Source: Ustilaginoidea virens (Eukaryota > Ascomycota > Sordariomycetes > Hypocreales > Clavicipitaceae). From it: a DNA stretch of 64,000 nucleotides. The stretch is from contig NC_057321.1 in the NCBI RefSeq assembly GCF_000687475.1, forward strand, positions 2,728,001 through 2,792,000, read 5' to 3'. The notes under the pieces are model-generated. The model was not told the origin of the DNA. It ran no database searches and saw only the letters and a program-made list of their open reading frames with translations. Positions 47,501 through 58,059 of this stretch are shown here, piece after piece; the stretch's first letter is position 1; each line of letters opens with the position of its first letter. Both the position numbers and the translations under genes were made by a program.

Positions 47501-50430
47501 CTATTGATAGAGGGATGTCCGAATCGACGATATAGCTAATAGATTTCTTATGACGATAGATAGAAGGCTGCAGTATCTATGGCACTGAGAGTCCACTATA
47601 GATGTCCCTATTTCCTAATAATTAGAACCTTAATGTTCCCTTAGATTAATAGGTTATTAATATTATTAAGCTTTACGCCCATCCTATCTATATCTGTAAT
47701 AGAATAAAGGAAGGGGGTGCTGCTATTAAGGACGTGGAAGGGGATATTACTGAATATCGTCGGAATATTCAGTATGCCGGAAGATATGGTAGAGCTAGCG
47801 CTAAAGTTTACCGTATGCTTTTTATTAGTCGCCTCGATAGTCAGGGTCTTTATCAATCTCATCAGGGCCTTTACTTAACCTAGGCCTGCTATTAATAGGC
47901 CGGAAGCGCCGGTATCCGGTAGGATTCCGCAGAAGGTATAGTCACTATAGCGTTCTTCTTCTAGAAAGGCAGAATTACGGTTTGGTGAGGGCATTCGGAA
48001 GGGGTCAATTTATAGGAAGGCATATCGGCATGATTCATCCTATAAGGCTTATAATATTGCAATAGATGAAGAAGGTGACGGTTCTATTTGCGTAGGGGCT
48101 AAGAAATACTAAGTGGCTATAATTTGTAGTGCGATAGCGTCCTCTGTATCCTAATGTATAACCCCTGCCATTATTACTTCAATATCTTTAGCGATATCAT
48201 TAAGATCGGCATTATTAAGGTCTTAGTCGGCAGTCTTTTCGTATTCCTGTAGGAAAATACGGAATTTCTTATCATTAGGGGCGGTCCGGTTAGAGCAGTT
48301 CTTTAGCTATCGTGCCTTTAATTCTTATTGCTCTTTATTAATATGGTTAGATGACTAATATCCTAATTTATTGCAAATAAAGCATCTTCTTTAATAGGGC
48401 CTATTTAGAAGGGCACGATTCTATTATTGATACTATTGCTATAAGCCAAATCGGCGTTAAGGGGGTCTATATCGTTAGGGGCGTTGATACCGGTTATAGG
48501 ATTGATTATATCTACAGTTAGTGAATAGCGCCATATTATTATCAACATCATCAGTATCGTAATATTATTAAAGGAAATAATGCTATTGATTTGTATGAAT
48601 TAACTTATAGATAGAAAGGGATTGCCATAGGTTAGCGGCGAGGCCTTTAAATATAGAGGCATAATGATATATAGCCTGGCTATACTTAGGGGTATCCCTT
48701 ATAGCGTTAAGCACTTATTGGTAAAGCTCTATATCAGCTGTAAAGGGGGGAAAAAGACTATAATATAGGCATTAAAGTTCTTCTAATAGGATATTAAGGC
48801 ATTTTAGCTTTGACTTATTAGGATGTTTCGCGATAGTTAATTGGAGCGTTATTCTGTTCTAACGGTATAAATAGAATTACTTTATGCTCTCATTTTCGAA
48901 ATGGCTCTTGACTTTGCGGACTATATCGTCAAAAGTGAGGGTATCGCAAATACATTCAATATTATTAAAGTAGAAGGTCTTAGTATCGCCGATAAGTATG
49001 ATTTAGAAGGCTCTAGCGAATGTATTATTGGGTAATCCTAGTAGGCAGCACTTACTCTTAAAAGAGATGACTTTTGGTATAATAAAGTCATCTATTTTGC
49101 CGCTATATCTATCCTTTATACGATAGCTGTATAAGAGGTCAGATATCTTCTTCGATATATTATTAAACCCGGTTTAGGAATGATCTTCTTAGTTAAACCC
49201 AGCCTCTACGTAGGCTTTTCGGGTGTGATCTTAAGGGTATTCCGGAGGGTATTCCGGAACAGCTTATCGGTTATTGCCCTATAGTAAGAAGTTCGCAGGG
49301 GCTTTGTTTCCTCCTATTAAAACCGTCTATTTATCGGCCTAAATAGGCCGATATTGGCGGGAAGGGCTAGGTGCCGTGCCTATTTTTAGCATTATCGGAT
49401 AAGGCATTTAGGCCCGATATTTGGTATTACAGGCGGCATTAGCGGCATTAGCTTGGAGGGTATTATTATCGGGGTCCTCTATGGAAGGAAGCATATTATC
49501 GGGGCCTATAACCCGAGCTCTATTGGGTATACTATAACCTCGAGGGGCATTAAGGTAGCCGCCTCGGCTAGCCCGGCTAGGGGTATAACCCCTAGGGTGA
49601 AGTATTTAGTCGGTCGGGCTGTAATTATCGTCGGCCGTTATATGTTATTAATAGCGGGAGCTTTCCCCTGTTTTGAATAGCGACCTATTATAAATAGGCA
49701 TCTTCCCTTTTCGTTATTAGGACCGGCCCCTATCTTCTTCTTCTTCAATAGGGGCAGGGGTATAAGGCTTCTTCGATATTGAGGGGGGGATAATAGGTTG
49801 CTGTAACTGTAATCGGGCCACCTTTGGTGTTATGAAGTCCTTTATTGTTAAAGCTTATGAGGGTCGTCTTAAGAGCCTTAGCGAGGGCATTTGTATGACC
49901 GTTATAGGTGCTCGTAATGAATTCCGTAAGCCTATGCGTGAGCCTATAACTTCCTGGTCGAAATTGCCGATAGGTACTAATACTTCCCTATAAGGGTTGA
50001 GTCGTAACCGGAATATCTTACGCCCTAATTAACGGTCGATCTCTTCTTAAGGCCATTTAGGGTTCTATTATTATTAAAAGTATTCCATCAAAGTAGGTAT
50101 TATAATGGAGCCTAATGCTCCGATATATACGCTATAATCCCGTAGATATATGCGGAATTCGCGTAGGAATGGAGGATTAATGCGGTTGAATAATTATTCA
50201 TCCTATTTACTATAGTCTTCGTGGAATAGTTCCCATAGGTTATTGTCAATTATACAATCCTTCTTATAGGTATAGATCAAGAAGGCCAGGCGGTTGTGTA
50301 ATGCTATAGTAGTGGCATCGGGCGTAATTAGCTCTATCGCAGTGGTCTAATTGTTATCGAGTAAGGGGGCAAATCGCTGTAGCCTTTTGGGCAGTACTGG
50401 TTGTAATATTGATAATTGTAATTATGCTAT
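44595..50430 (-). pseudogene. Copia-B gag-pol relic
   Basis: Probable start ATA at 50428-50430 (ATG expected), stop TGA at 44595-44597. Gag about 50430-48000: N-terminal half with the PPFLREFRIYLRDY region near 50160, core with KCCLLGLPNNTFARAF near 49020. The protease motif DTGAS is intact at 47902-47916. Integrase about 47550-46750. Linker with Ala/Ile/Pro repeats about 46620-46400. RT about 46300-45180, with intact MQTDD at 45564-45578, the QTDD variant used by this fungal copia group in place of YVDD. RNase H about 45150-44720. Fewer stops than Copia-A; protease and RT catalytic residues are preserved. Confidence 0.9.
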
Positions 50431-50962
50431 AGTGTTGAGAGGAGGGTTTAAGAGAGGGGGGGGGGGGATATATTGCAAAGAGTGCAATATTTACTCTTGC
50501 AAGGAGTATAAGATTTGATCCTCTTATAAGGAGTATAAGATTCGATCCTCTTGCAAAGAGTGCAGGGTCGGCCTTTACCGGTAGGGGTAAAGGAAAGAAA
50601 AGAAGGAGTTAGTTAGCGAGATAACCGTTCAATAAAATGGGTTATTTTTGCCTCTTATAGTTAGCAGGGTGACCGTTTAACGGAATGGGTCAGCCGCCTC
50701 CTATATATACTAAGGATATCTTTAAAGATCGTGATAGTTAGTATATTTTCTTCCTTCGTGATAGACGGAGGTAGAAGAGGTCCATATCGTTTTTCCAATT
50801 AGTTGGCAGCATAACCGTTCAATGGAATAAGTTATCTGCCTTCCTAATTAGCACGATTTACAATAGAAATCGTCTCTTCGAGAGTAATCTTACTGATCTA
50901 TAATGCACCGTTCTTTGCGGGATATAATTATCCTATGAGTGGTAGTTATCACCACTGATCAG
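50431..50962 (-). other. Copia-B leader
   Basis: Non-coding leader with G13 at 50456-50468, direct repeats of GCAAGGAGTATAAGAT-like units (50500-50570), repeated ATAACCGTTCAATxxAAT motifs (50620, 50690, 50810) and a hairpin next to the LTR (50937-50956). Counterpart of 3219-3602 in Copia-A. Confidence 0.7.
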
Positions 50963-51300
50963 TATTGATATAAACTCGGGGTACCTAGTTGTATATAGGG
51001 TCGCGCGCGTGGTATTATATACCGTGAGGTCACTAAGTAAAGGATTTATTGACTTTACTAATGACTATCTAAGAAAGGGGAAAAGAAGTAAAAGAGGGTA
51101 ATTACACGATGTGGCCTTTTTGTACGTGTGCCGCTGTCACGTATATCGGCGCGGTCGGGCCGGACTGCCCGCGTGCCCTACCGGGCTCAGGGGCACAGGG
51201 GCAAAAGTGGCCATATCGTGCGCAACGGGTGTGTGCGGCACATCTGTCGCAATATGCCCAATTGTGCCCAATTAGGCACCTTGCGACAGCGATTCCGACA
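50963..51300 (-). repeat. Copia-B 5' LTR
   Basis: 338 bp; TATTGATATAAACTCGG (TG changed to TA) to GCGATTCCGACA. Confidence 0.9.
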
Positions 51301-52063
51301 CTATGAGTATATTATTTGATATAATTATATTAGGCTATAGGCGTATTCTTATTGATAGTCATGATCTTCTTACTTTAACTTTTCTGGCATAACGTTATTA
51401 TGCCGTCGGTAGTAGCTATTAGTATACATCCGTTGAATATTAAGGGTACGGTTGGTAATAGCTTCGTTTTAGGCTTAGCGTTGAAGCCTGTCTTAGTAAG
51501 CTCTAATTCTTCTTATTAGAAGAAGGCATCGTCACTAAAGCCGAGGGTATTATTAGTCTGTATGCCTATAATACCGAAGCATATGGTATCGCTAGTACGG
51601 TTAGTATTGCGGTTATCACCGGCAGATATTAGCAAACAGGGGTCGTAGGTCGATATGGTTATGCCCAATTTCTCGCAATAATACCGGAAGTATATTGCCC
51701 ACTAGTAGGTGCCTGCCTCAGCTATTTCATATAGTAGCTTGACCACTTCCATAATAGTATTATTAGGGTATTAGTGAGCTATCTGCTTAGGTAGCCTAGC
51801 AATAATTAACCGATTAAGGGTTGTAAATAACTATACGTAAGCCTACGTGATATCCCGTATCTAAAGGAATAGGCTGTGAGACCGCTATAGTAATAGAGCT
51901 ATTAATATTAGTAGCTATTAACTAGCTTATTGAATTATAAGGGATTGAGTCAATATTAATCGCTTCTCGTTATCACTATGACCCTATATTATAAGCCTAC
52001 ATTTCTTATATAGGGTATCTGTGCCTTTGCCTTTGATTTCCCGTACTATACGTGAATTAAATA
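51301..52063 (-). pseudogene. Copia-G slice 4 (RT region)
   Basis: Corresponds to Copia-B 45320-46105. The MQTDD region is decayed near 51550. Ends abruptly at the first base of the Copia-H LTR. Confidence 0.85.
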
Positions 52064-52208
52064 TATTGATATAAACTCGGTATACCCAGTTGTACGTAAG
52101 GTCGCGCGCGTAGTATTATGTACCGGGTGATCACTAAGCAAAGGTATTCTATTACTTTACTAATGACTATCTATTAAAAGAGGGAAAAAGAGGCAAAAGA
52201 AAGGAATT
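52064..52208 (-). mobile_element. Copia-H LTR fragment
   Basis: 145 bp with the exact LTR terminus TATTGATATAAACTCGG and the Copia-G subfamily markers TATACCCAG and GGGTGATCAC. It is cut at 52208 by the Gypsy-B2 LTR. It is either a separate element inserted in Copia-G or, less likely, Copia-G's own 5' LTR after loss of its gag half; the clean LTR terminus favours insertion. Confidence 0.7.
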
Positions 52209-52272
52209 TGTAAAGGACTAGCTCTAGGGCTACTGCGGATAGGCATCAAATGAATATATTAAATAGACTAAG

Positions 52273-52842
52273 TATTAAGGATTCGGGCTACGCCCGTCTC
52301 ATACTAAGGATAAGCTTATAGTAAGTGTGTGCGGCTAGTGTGATATAGGTGTCAATTATACCAAGTCATAGTAACTTAGTGCAAAACGTACTCTTTTGGC
52401 CGTATAGTCAAGAGAGTAGGTTTTTACCTGGCAATGTGCGCGGCACCCGCTTAGGGCCCTTTAGGCTACTTCGTTACATTTATACCAAGTTACCTAAGGT
52501 CACAGGTTCGAATCCCGCATACGGTGCTCTTCACCTGGGCTTACAGAGGACGTGCTACTAGCCTCTGGGGGGTGTGTGGTATCATATGGTCGGCGCCAGC
52601 TGCACGAGCTTAAAAGGCCTGCGGAGAGGGAAGCTATGTTAAGGATTTAGGCTACGCCCGTCTCATACTAAGGACAAGCTTATAGTAAGTGCGCGCGGCT
52701 AGTATGATATAATTGTTAATTGTACCAAGTAATAGTAACTTAGTATAATACGTACTCTTTTGGCCGTATGGTCAAGAGAGTAGGTTTTTACCTGGCAATG
52801 TGCGCGGCACCCGCTTAGGGCCCTTTGGGCTACTTCGTTATA
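52273..52842 (+). mobile_element. TRIM-1: 570-bp miniature LTR element
   Basis: Two 206-bp LTRs (52273-52478 and 52637-52842) starting T(G/A)TTAAGGAT and ending TTCGTTA(C/T)A, a 158-bp interior without coding capacity, and duplication CTAAG at 52268-52272 and 52843-52847 inside the Gypsy-B2 LTR. The purine tract GCGGAGAGGGAAG (52621-52633) before the second LTR gives plus orientation. This is the organisation of TRIM/SMART-type non-autonomous elements. The LTRs differ by transitions, again RIP-like. Confidence 0.88.
52479..52540 (+). other. tRNA 3'-half-like sequence with perfect B box in TRIM-1
   Basis: Immediately after the first LTR: ACCTAAGGTC variable-loop-like sequence, B box GGTTCGAATCC at 52505-52515, then ATACGGT G as an acceptor strand (52519-52526). 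GCCGTAT inside the LTR (52399-52405) can pair with ATACGGT over 7 positions with one G-U. It is not a functional tRNA gene: no convincing D arm and a poor T-stem (ACAGG/CCCGC). Confidence 0.5.
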
Positions 52843-53439
52843 CTAAGGAGAAAAGAGAGAGGACCCGAATAGGGGCCTCTGAGTAGTCTATTTATGCCTA
52901 TACGTAGCATAGGCCAAGTCTTTAGTAAGGCCTCGTGACCCCGTGCCGATACTCCCTAAGCTAGTCGCGGGTATAGCCCGAGTCCTAGCTACATTATGGC
53001 GCGGGCGTAGCCCGAGCCCGTAATATATCCCCCCCCTCCGCCTTAGAGTCGGAAAATCGCCCTCTATCGTCAATTAGTCTTCTACTAGGGATTAATTATA
53101 TCGCCAATTATTACGCCGCGATATCCTCAAATCTATATATAGGCCAATTACCGGGTATAAAAAGGATTCGTCTATAAGTATAGCGGATATGGCTATATAA
53201 TTAATAGGAGTCATATAATCGTCAATTAGTAATAGTATAGTAGAAGCATATAGAAGATCGTCGTCGTATTACCAGCTAGAGGTTAACCGATATAGCTAGG
53301 AATGTTATAAAAATTTTTTTGCTAGCTGTCGGCTAGAAATCTCCCTATAGTCTTTATTATTTTTTGTTTGGGGCTTTTTTCCTTCTTCCCTTCTTCTTAT
53401 TAAGGCTATTAATAAATATCAAAGGTCCCTATTATTGTA

Positions 53440-54034
53440 AGTTTATCCCGCGTTAAGCCTATATTATATGCTAATCGGTTAAAGTATTATTTCTGTTTTG
53501 ATCGTATTAGTATTCTTTACTGAAATTAGTCTCTATTATAGCTAGTTACTAACTCCTTTTATAGTAAGACCCGGTCTAGCCTATTGTGAAGCCTATTAGT
53601 AGGTCTTAAGTCTTTACCTATATTGCGAGCATCTTGTGCTAACCCTATTTAGAACCCGAATATATTTTTATCTGCTGCTAATAGTGCCCCTACTAGGGGG
53701 GAATTAGGTCCTACTCGTCCTTAGAAGCTATACCGCGCTATTAGTAATTACCTTTTAGAGGGGGACTTTTTAGATAAAGAGTATTAGTATGCAAAGGATA
53801 AAGAGTTTTTATATGATAAATATACTAAGCGTATATAATCGACCGGAGAGCTGCCTATATATAAGCGTTATAGAAAAGCAAAGGGGTATAAGAGCTGCGC
53901 TAATGCCTATATATCTTACGTATAGCTTAATTAATATCTTATAGGGAACCCTATATTATAATGCATCTTGCACAATTAGATTAAGGCAGTAAAGGAGGGT
54001 AGGGCTATTATAGAGCCTGCCTATCTTAAGATAG
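53440..54034 (+). pseudogene. Second copy of the Gypsy-B antisense frame
   Basis: Plus-strand frame (antisense to Gypsy-B2) from about 53440 to the Copia-E insertion. Landmarks: NRLKYYFCFD, LLEGDFLDKEY, DKEFLYDKYTKRI, STGELPIYKRYRKAKGYKSC. It keeps the same frame as the copy at 42907-42036 for about 190 codons with no indel apart from one base near the beginning. 53026-53440 between the LTR and this frame holds nothing recognised. Confidence 0.5.
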
Positions 54035-54791
54035 TGTTGAAATCAGCGCCTTTTTAGCTGTATTTTGGTACTGGTCTCGCCACCATACGACGTCTCTACG
54101 TTGAGATATCGCGGTGGCTATACCAGGCGCTATGGTGGGGCATAGCGCCCCACAACGCCGATTACAGTGGGCCACAGCGCCGGTCACGGCACCGGTACAG
54201 CGACCCACATCCGGCCACAGCGGCCGGTCATAGTGGGCCACAGGGCCCACAACAGGCGGCGCATTTCTACGGGATTACCAAATGGGCAAATCTTGCTAAT
54301 ACCAGCACTTTCGGCCTTCTATATACAGTCTCCCGCTATATTGAGCCTTTACGGCACACCGATATAGGGATTCCGGCCCGTACGGCAGACCAATACAGGG
54401 CTTCCGGCCCGTACGGCAGGCTATTATAGGGCATCCGGCACACCGCTATAAGCCACTGGGCTTGGTTGGGTAGGCATTGGGTAGGATATTGGGCATAGAC
54501 TGGGCACGGTTGGGCAAGACGACTTTTTGTCGGGTTTTTCGCTATTTTTGCGGTTTTTCATTATTTTCAACTGCTCTTTCAAAATGGTAGAAATATATCC
54601 AAAATTCCCTCTTTCTAGCTAGAATAGTTACTAATAATTAGAATTAGATTTCCCTAATATCTTTGCTCTGGTCAACCTCTCGTGCGCTTTAAATCTTTAA
54701 CCAGCTCTTTATTTTATTTTGCAACGCCTTGTACGCCACTATCGGTATCCAGTATATTTCCAATAGTGTTCTGAATCACTATTTTGCAACA
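54035..54791 (+). repeat. Copia-E 5' LTR
   Basis: 757 bp, TGTTGAAATCAGCGCC to TATTTTGCAACA. About 50 bp longer than Copia-D's LTRs through changes in the GC-rich repeat block and duplicated GGxCTTCCGGCCCGTACGGC units near 54370-54420. Confidence 0.9.
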
Positions 54792-54805
54792 GGTTATGAG
54801 CCCGG
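54792..54805 (+). promoter_or_regulatory. Copia-E primer-binding site
   Basis: GGTTATGAGCCCGG directly after the LTR, complementary to the initiator tRNA-Met anticodon arm. Confidence 0.85.
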
Positions 54806-55068
54806 TATCTCAAGGCTTCCAGCTTAAGACTTTTTTACGCTAACTTAGGATTTTAATGCATTTGGCAGCTAACCTTCCAAAAATCTAATTAATAAGGGAC
54901 TGATCATCCCAGATTTAGGAACCCAGCTACTACACCAAGCTGCAACACATCCTTTGCAACAGGATTTTCTAAGGTTATTCCTTAATGCAGCTTTCTTCTA
55001 GTTTTATCTAGATTTTTAGTCTTAATTTTCTTCGTATTTTTAAGATATTCCGGCTTTTTACTCCTATA

Positions 55069-58059
55069 ATGGCCAGTCAGAACGTTCCTGCCAATAACCC
55101 AGGCCACAATAACCCAGGCTACCAAATCCCCAATATAGTAGAGGTAGAAGAATCTAATAATAACCAGGAAATTGCCCAGCTTAGGGAAGACTAATAGGAA
55201 ATAAGAAAAGAATTCAACTATAAATTTAATCGAATTAATTCTAAAACCGATTTTTTGGCTGATAAAATAGGCACTTTAATAGACAGACTAGTCAAGCCTA
55301 TCGCTAGCCCACTATTACAAAATATAATGGATGTAGATACCTTCTAAACCCCTATAGGTAAGGGAAATATACTACTACCTAAAGCCCAGTAGCAACCCCT
55401 GCCGGTTCTAACCAGTATTAGCAGCCAAGTTAGCGCTATAGCTATTAAGAAACTAGCTGAAACAGCCAATAGATTCTAAGAATCCTAAAAGCTAAAAGGG
55501 GCATCTAACTTCAACCAATAGAAACAAGTCCTTATAATTCAACTTAAGGCATTTAATATCGCTAAATTTATCGAAGATCCTTCTATTGCTAGTAATTTTA
55601 ACGATTTAGAGTAAGCATTTTTATTATTACTTATTAAGAATAATTGCATAGAAGGACCGGCTATAGTAATTAACTGGTGTATTAACCTAGAGTCAGCCTT
55701 TATATTACTCACTAAATAGTATTCTTACTTATTAGACGTATAGCGGACCTACCTATACCCTGCCTTCTATTAACTAAATTTTATAGGCTATAAGGGTACC
55801 TTAAAATCTTTCAACGCCTCCTTTAATAGCTACCTTTCTAGGCTGCAAATTTTAGGCTCCTATATACAACCTTTTGACTAAATCAGCCAGTATTTACATA
55901 CTATAGAAGGGGTCTTTTTTTAGTAGGCAGAATAGCACCGCACAATAATAAGAATCGCCTATACTAAGGGAAATACATTAAATATTAACCTGCAATTTTA
56001 TATGGTTGATTTACTGGAAGAATAACGCATTAAAGGGTTATTAATAGCAAAGGCTACTACCTACCTTGCAAAGGTCAAAGGTACTGCTATTAATACAAAC
56101 AATAGTAGCAAGCCAGCTAGTAATAATACTAGTAAGGGTGGTAAAAATACTAATACTAACGCCAAAAAGAATAAACAAGGGTCTTCTACCTAATAAAGGT
56201 CTTCTTCAGCTATATAATAAGCCGGAAAAAAAGAAGAATAAAGAAAAAAAAGATTTAGCTAATAAAGCTGTTGAAACCAGCGCCTTTTTAGCTGTATTTT
56301 GGTACTGGTCTCGCCACCATACGACGTCTCTGCGTTGAGATATCGCGGTGGCTATACCAGGCGCTATGGTGGGGCACAGCGCCCCACAACGCCGATTATA
56401 ATGGGCCACAGCGCCGATTACAGTGGACCACAGCGCCGGTCACGGCACCGGCACAGCGACCCACATCCGGCCACAGCGGCCGGTCATAGTGGGCCACAGG
56501 GCCCACAACAGGCGGCGCATTTCTACGGGATTACCAAATGGGCAAATCCTGCTAATACCGCACTTTCGGCCTTCTACATACAGTCACCCGCTACACCGCG
56601 CCTTTACGGCAGACCGGTATAGGGCTTCCGGCCCGTACGGCGGGCTGTTATAGGGCATCCGGCACACCGCTACAAGCCACTGGGCTTGGTTGGGTAGGCA
56701 TTGGGTAGGCACTGGGTAGGATATTGGGCACAGACTGGGCACGGTTGGGCAGACCGACTTTTCGTCGGGTTTTTCGCTATTTTTGCGGTTTTTCATTATT
56801 TTCAACCACTTCTTCAAGATGGTAGAAATATGCCCAAAATTCCCTCTTTCTAGCTAGAATAGTAACCAACAATTAGAATCAGATTTCCCTGACATCTTTG
56901 CTCTGGTCAACCTCTCGTGCGCTTTAAATCTTTAACCAGCTCTTTGTTTTATTTTGCAACGCCTTGTACGCCACTGTCGGTATCCAGTACATTTCCAACA
57001 GTGTTCTGAATCACCATTTTGCAACAAAAGCAGATACCCTATAAAAGACCGACGAAAAGGAAAAGACTATTAATTCCTTTATGTTAAGGAATCATAATAC
57101 TCTAAGTCTTATACCTAGTAAGATAGCTTATTTTTCCTTCTAGGACCGCGAATATATGCAATTTTTAGCTACTAGCTATAGTGCACAATCCAGTAGGAAA
57201 ACGCCAATAGATTCTTTGCTCTATAATACTAGTTTTATAGTACATATCATTAACGATAAGAAGTATTTCACCTATTTCTAATACTATATTAGAAATAGAC
57301 CAGTTATTAGCATAGGTAGTAGCCCAATCAAGCCTAATGGGTGGGGCATAGCGCGTTTTACTATACTATAGGGCACCAACCCACCTTAGTAGGGCACCTT
57401 AGAGCTAACTAACGCCCTCTTTATATCAGCTTTTAATATTAATATCTTTAGCGGCGTTAAACACTATCTAAATTATAGTAGTATTTAAGGCTAAAGCCTA
57501 ATTAATAGCAATAATAAGTATATTAGGCTTCTTAATTTAAAGAAGTATAGCTTCTTTTTATAATAAAAAGGGGTAGATTCGCCATTTTTATACTATACCA
57601 GCCAAAATCACCCGGCTATATATAATATCTTGGTCAAAATACCTGCCCTAGCCAACCTAGAAGAATATAAGAAATATCCCCTGCCAGAGGATTTACCTAC
57701 CCTACCAGCTGACTCAGACCTTCTACCAGTTAATTCGCAAGAAATCCTATTAGCTGACCCACTAGTTAGTCCTGATTTTTCGGTAGTACCAACAGAGGCT
57801 ACTATTCCTAATACAGCCTAACCACCACAGGGGGCCCCGGTCGCCCTTATACCAGCAGCTAATACAGCATATCAAAAGCTGCTATTATTAGCAGGCCTTT
57901 AGCACGTCAGGCTAGGGTATATCGGAATCCAACTTCTCAAGAAGACTTACGCCGCTATAGCCGGCTTACCTAACCTTAGTAAGGTAAAGGATTCTGATTT
58001 TAACTATATTGCCTATAAAAGGGCAAAGTCAGTATAGCATTTTATATTAGGGGCTATAC
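55069..58059 (+). pseudogene. Copia-E gag and start of pol
   Basis: Start ATG retained at 55069-55071 (MASQNVPANNPG). Gag follows with ESNNNQEIAQLRED and a Lys/Asn/Ser-rich end. The solo LTR interrupts at 56269-57026; after it come the protease-like region near 57190-57290, a Pro-rich spacer (57630-57820 is uninterrupted) and the integrase zinc region (HVRLGYIGIQ) near 57900. Cut at 58059. Several in-frame TAG/TAA codons. Confidence 0.85.
56269..57026 (+). repeat. Solo LTR of Copia-D/E family
   Basis: 758 bp, TGTTGAAACCAGCGCC to CATTTTGCAACA, flanked by AAAGC at 56264-56268 and 57027-57031. It retains more CA/TG than the surrounding Copia-E LTR, so it is younger or less mutated. Confidence 0.93.

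Larger units (their letters stand above)
43969..51300 (-). mobile_element. Copia-B, complete copia element
   Basis: 7332 bp, both LTRs 338 bp, inserted into Copia-G with duplication CTACG (43964-43968) / CTATG (51301-51305; the C/T difference fits later RIP). No insertions inside, so it is the best template for the A/B/G family. Together with Copia-A it forms an inverted pair of long homologous segments about 28 kb apart. Confidence 0.93.
1902..52063 (-). mobile_element. Copia-G: outermost element, split into four slices
   Basis: Minus-strand Ty1/copia element of the same family as Copia-A and Copia-B, recovered by removing nested insertions. Slices 1902-2871, 16152-16401, 43828-43968 and 51301-52063 line up in order with Copia-B 43969-44940, about 44936-45184, 45184-45320 and 45320-46105. 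The three breaks are insertions of Copia-A (duplication CTTTA), Gypsy-B (ATAAT) and Copia-B (CTACG/CTATG). At 52063 the copy is cut exactly at the terminal base of a Copia-H LTR. Its gag half and 5' LTR therefore probably lie beyond the right edge. Members of its own family inserted into it twice. Confidence 0.85.
52209..54034 (-). mobile_element. Gypsy-B2: LTR (52209-53025) and 3' internal part
   Basis: Minus-strand Gypsy-B copy. Removing TRIM-1 and one CTAAG leaves an LTR of 242 bp, the same as Gypsy-B. TGTAAAGGACTAG at the left and GAGCCCGTAATA at the right are the termini, then the purine-tract complement (CCCCCCCTCCGCC). 53026-54034 is the extra 3' region carrying the antisense frame. 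Copia-E interrupts it at 54034; the rest should lie beyond the window. Confidence 0.88.
54035..58059 (+). mobile_element. Copia-E, 5' portion (rest beyond Copia-F)
   Basis: Plus-strand member of the Copia-D family inserted in Gypsy-B2 after GATAG (54030-54034). Visible: 5' LTR, primer site, gag, start of pol. It is interrupted by a solo LTR of its own family (56269-57026) and cut at 58059 by Copia-F within the integrase coding region. Confidence 0.88.

Noticed and set aside
52480..52530. Candidate tRNA gene
   Set aside because: B box and acceptor strand are present, but there is no adjacent D arm or anticodon arm and the T-stem has mismatches; kept only as a tRNA-like segment.
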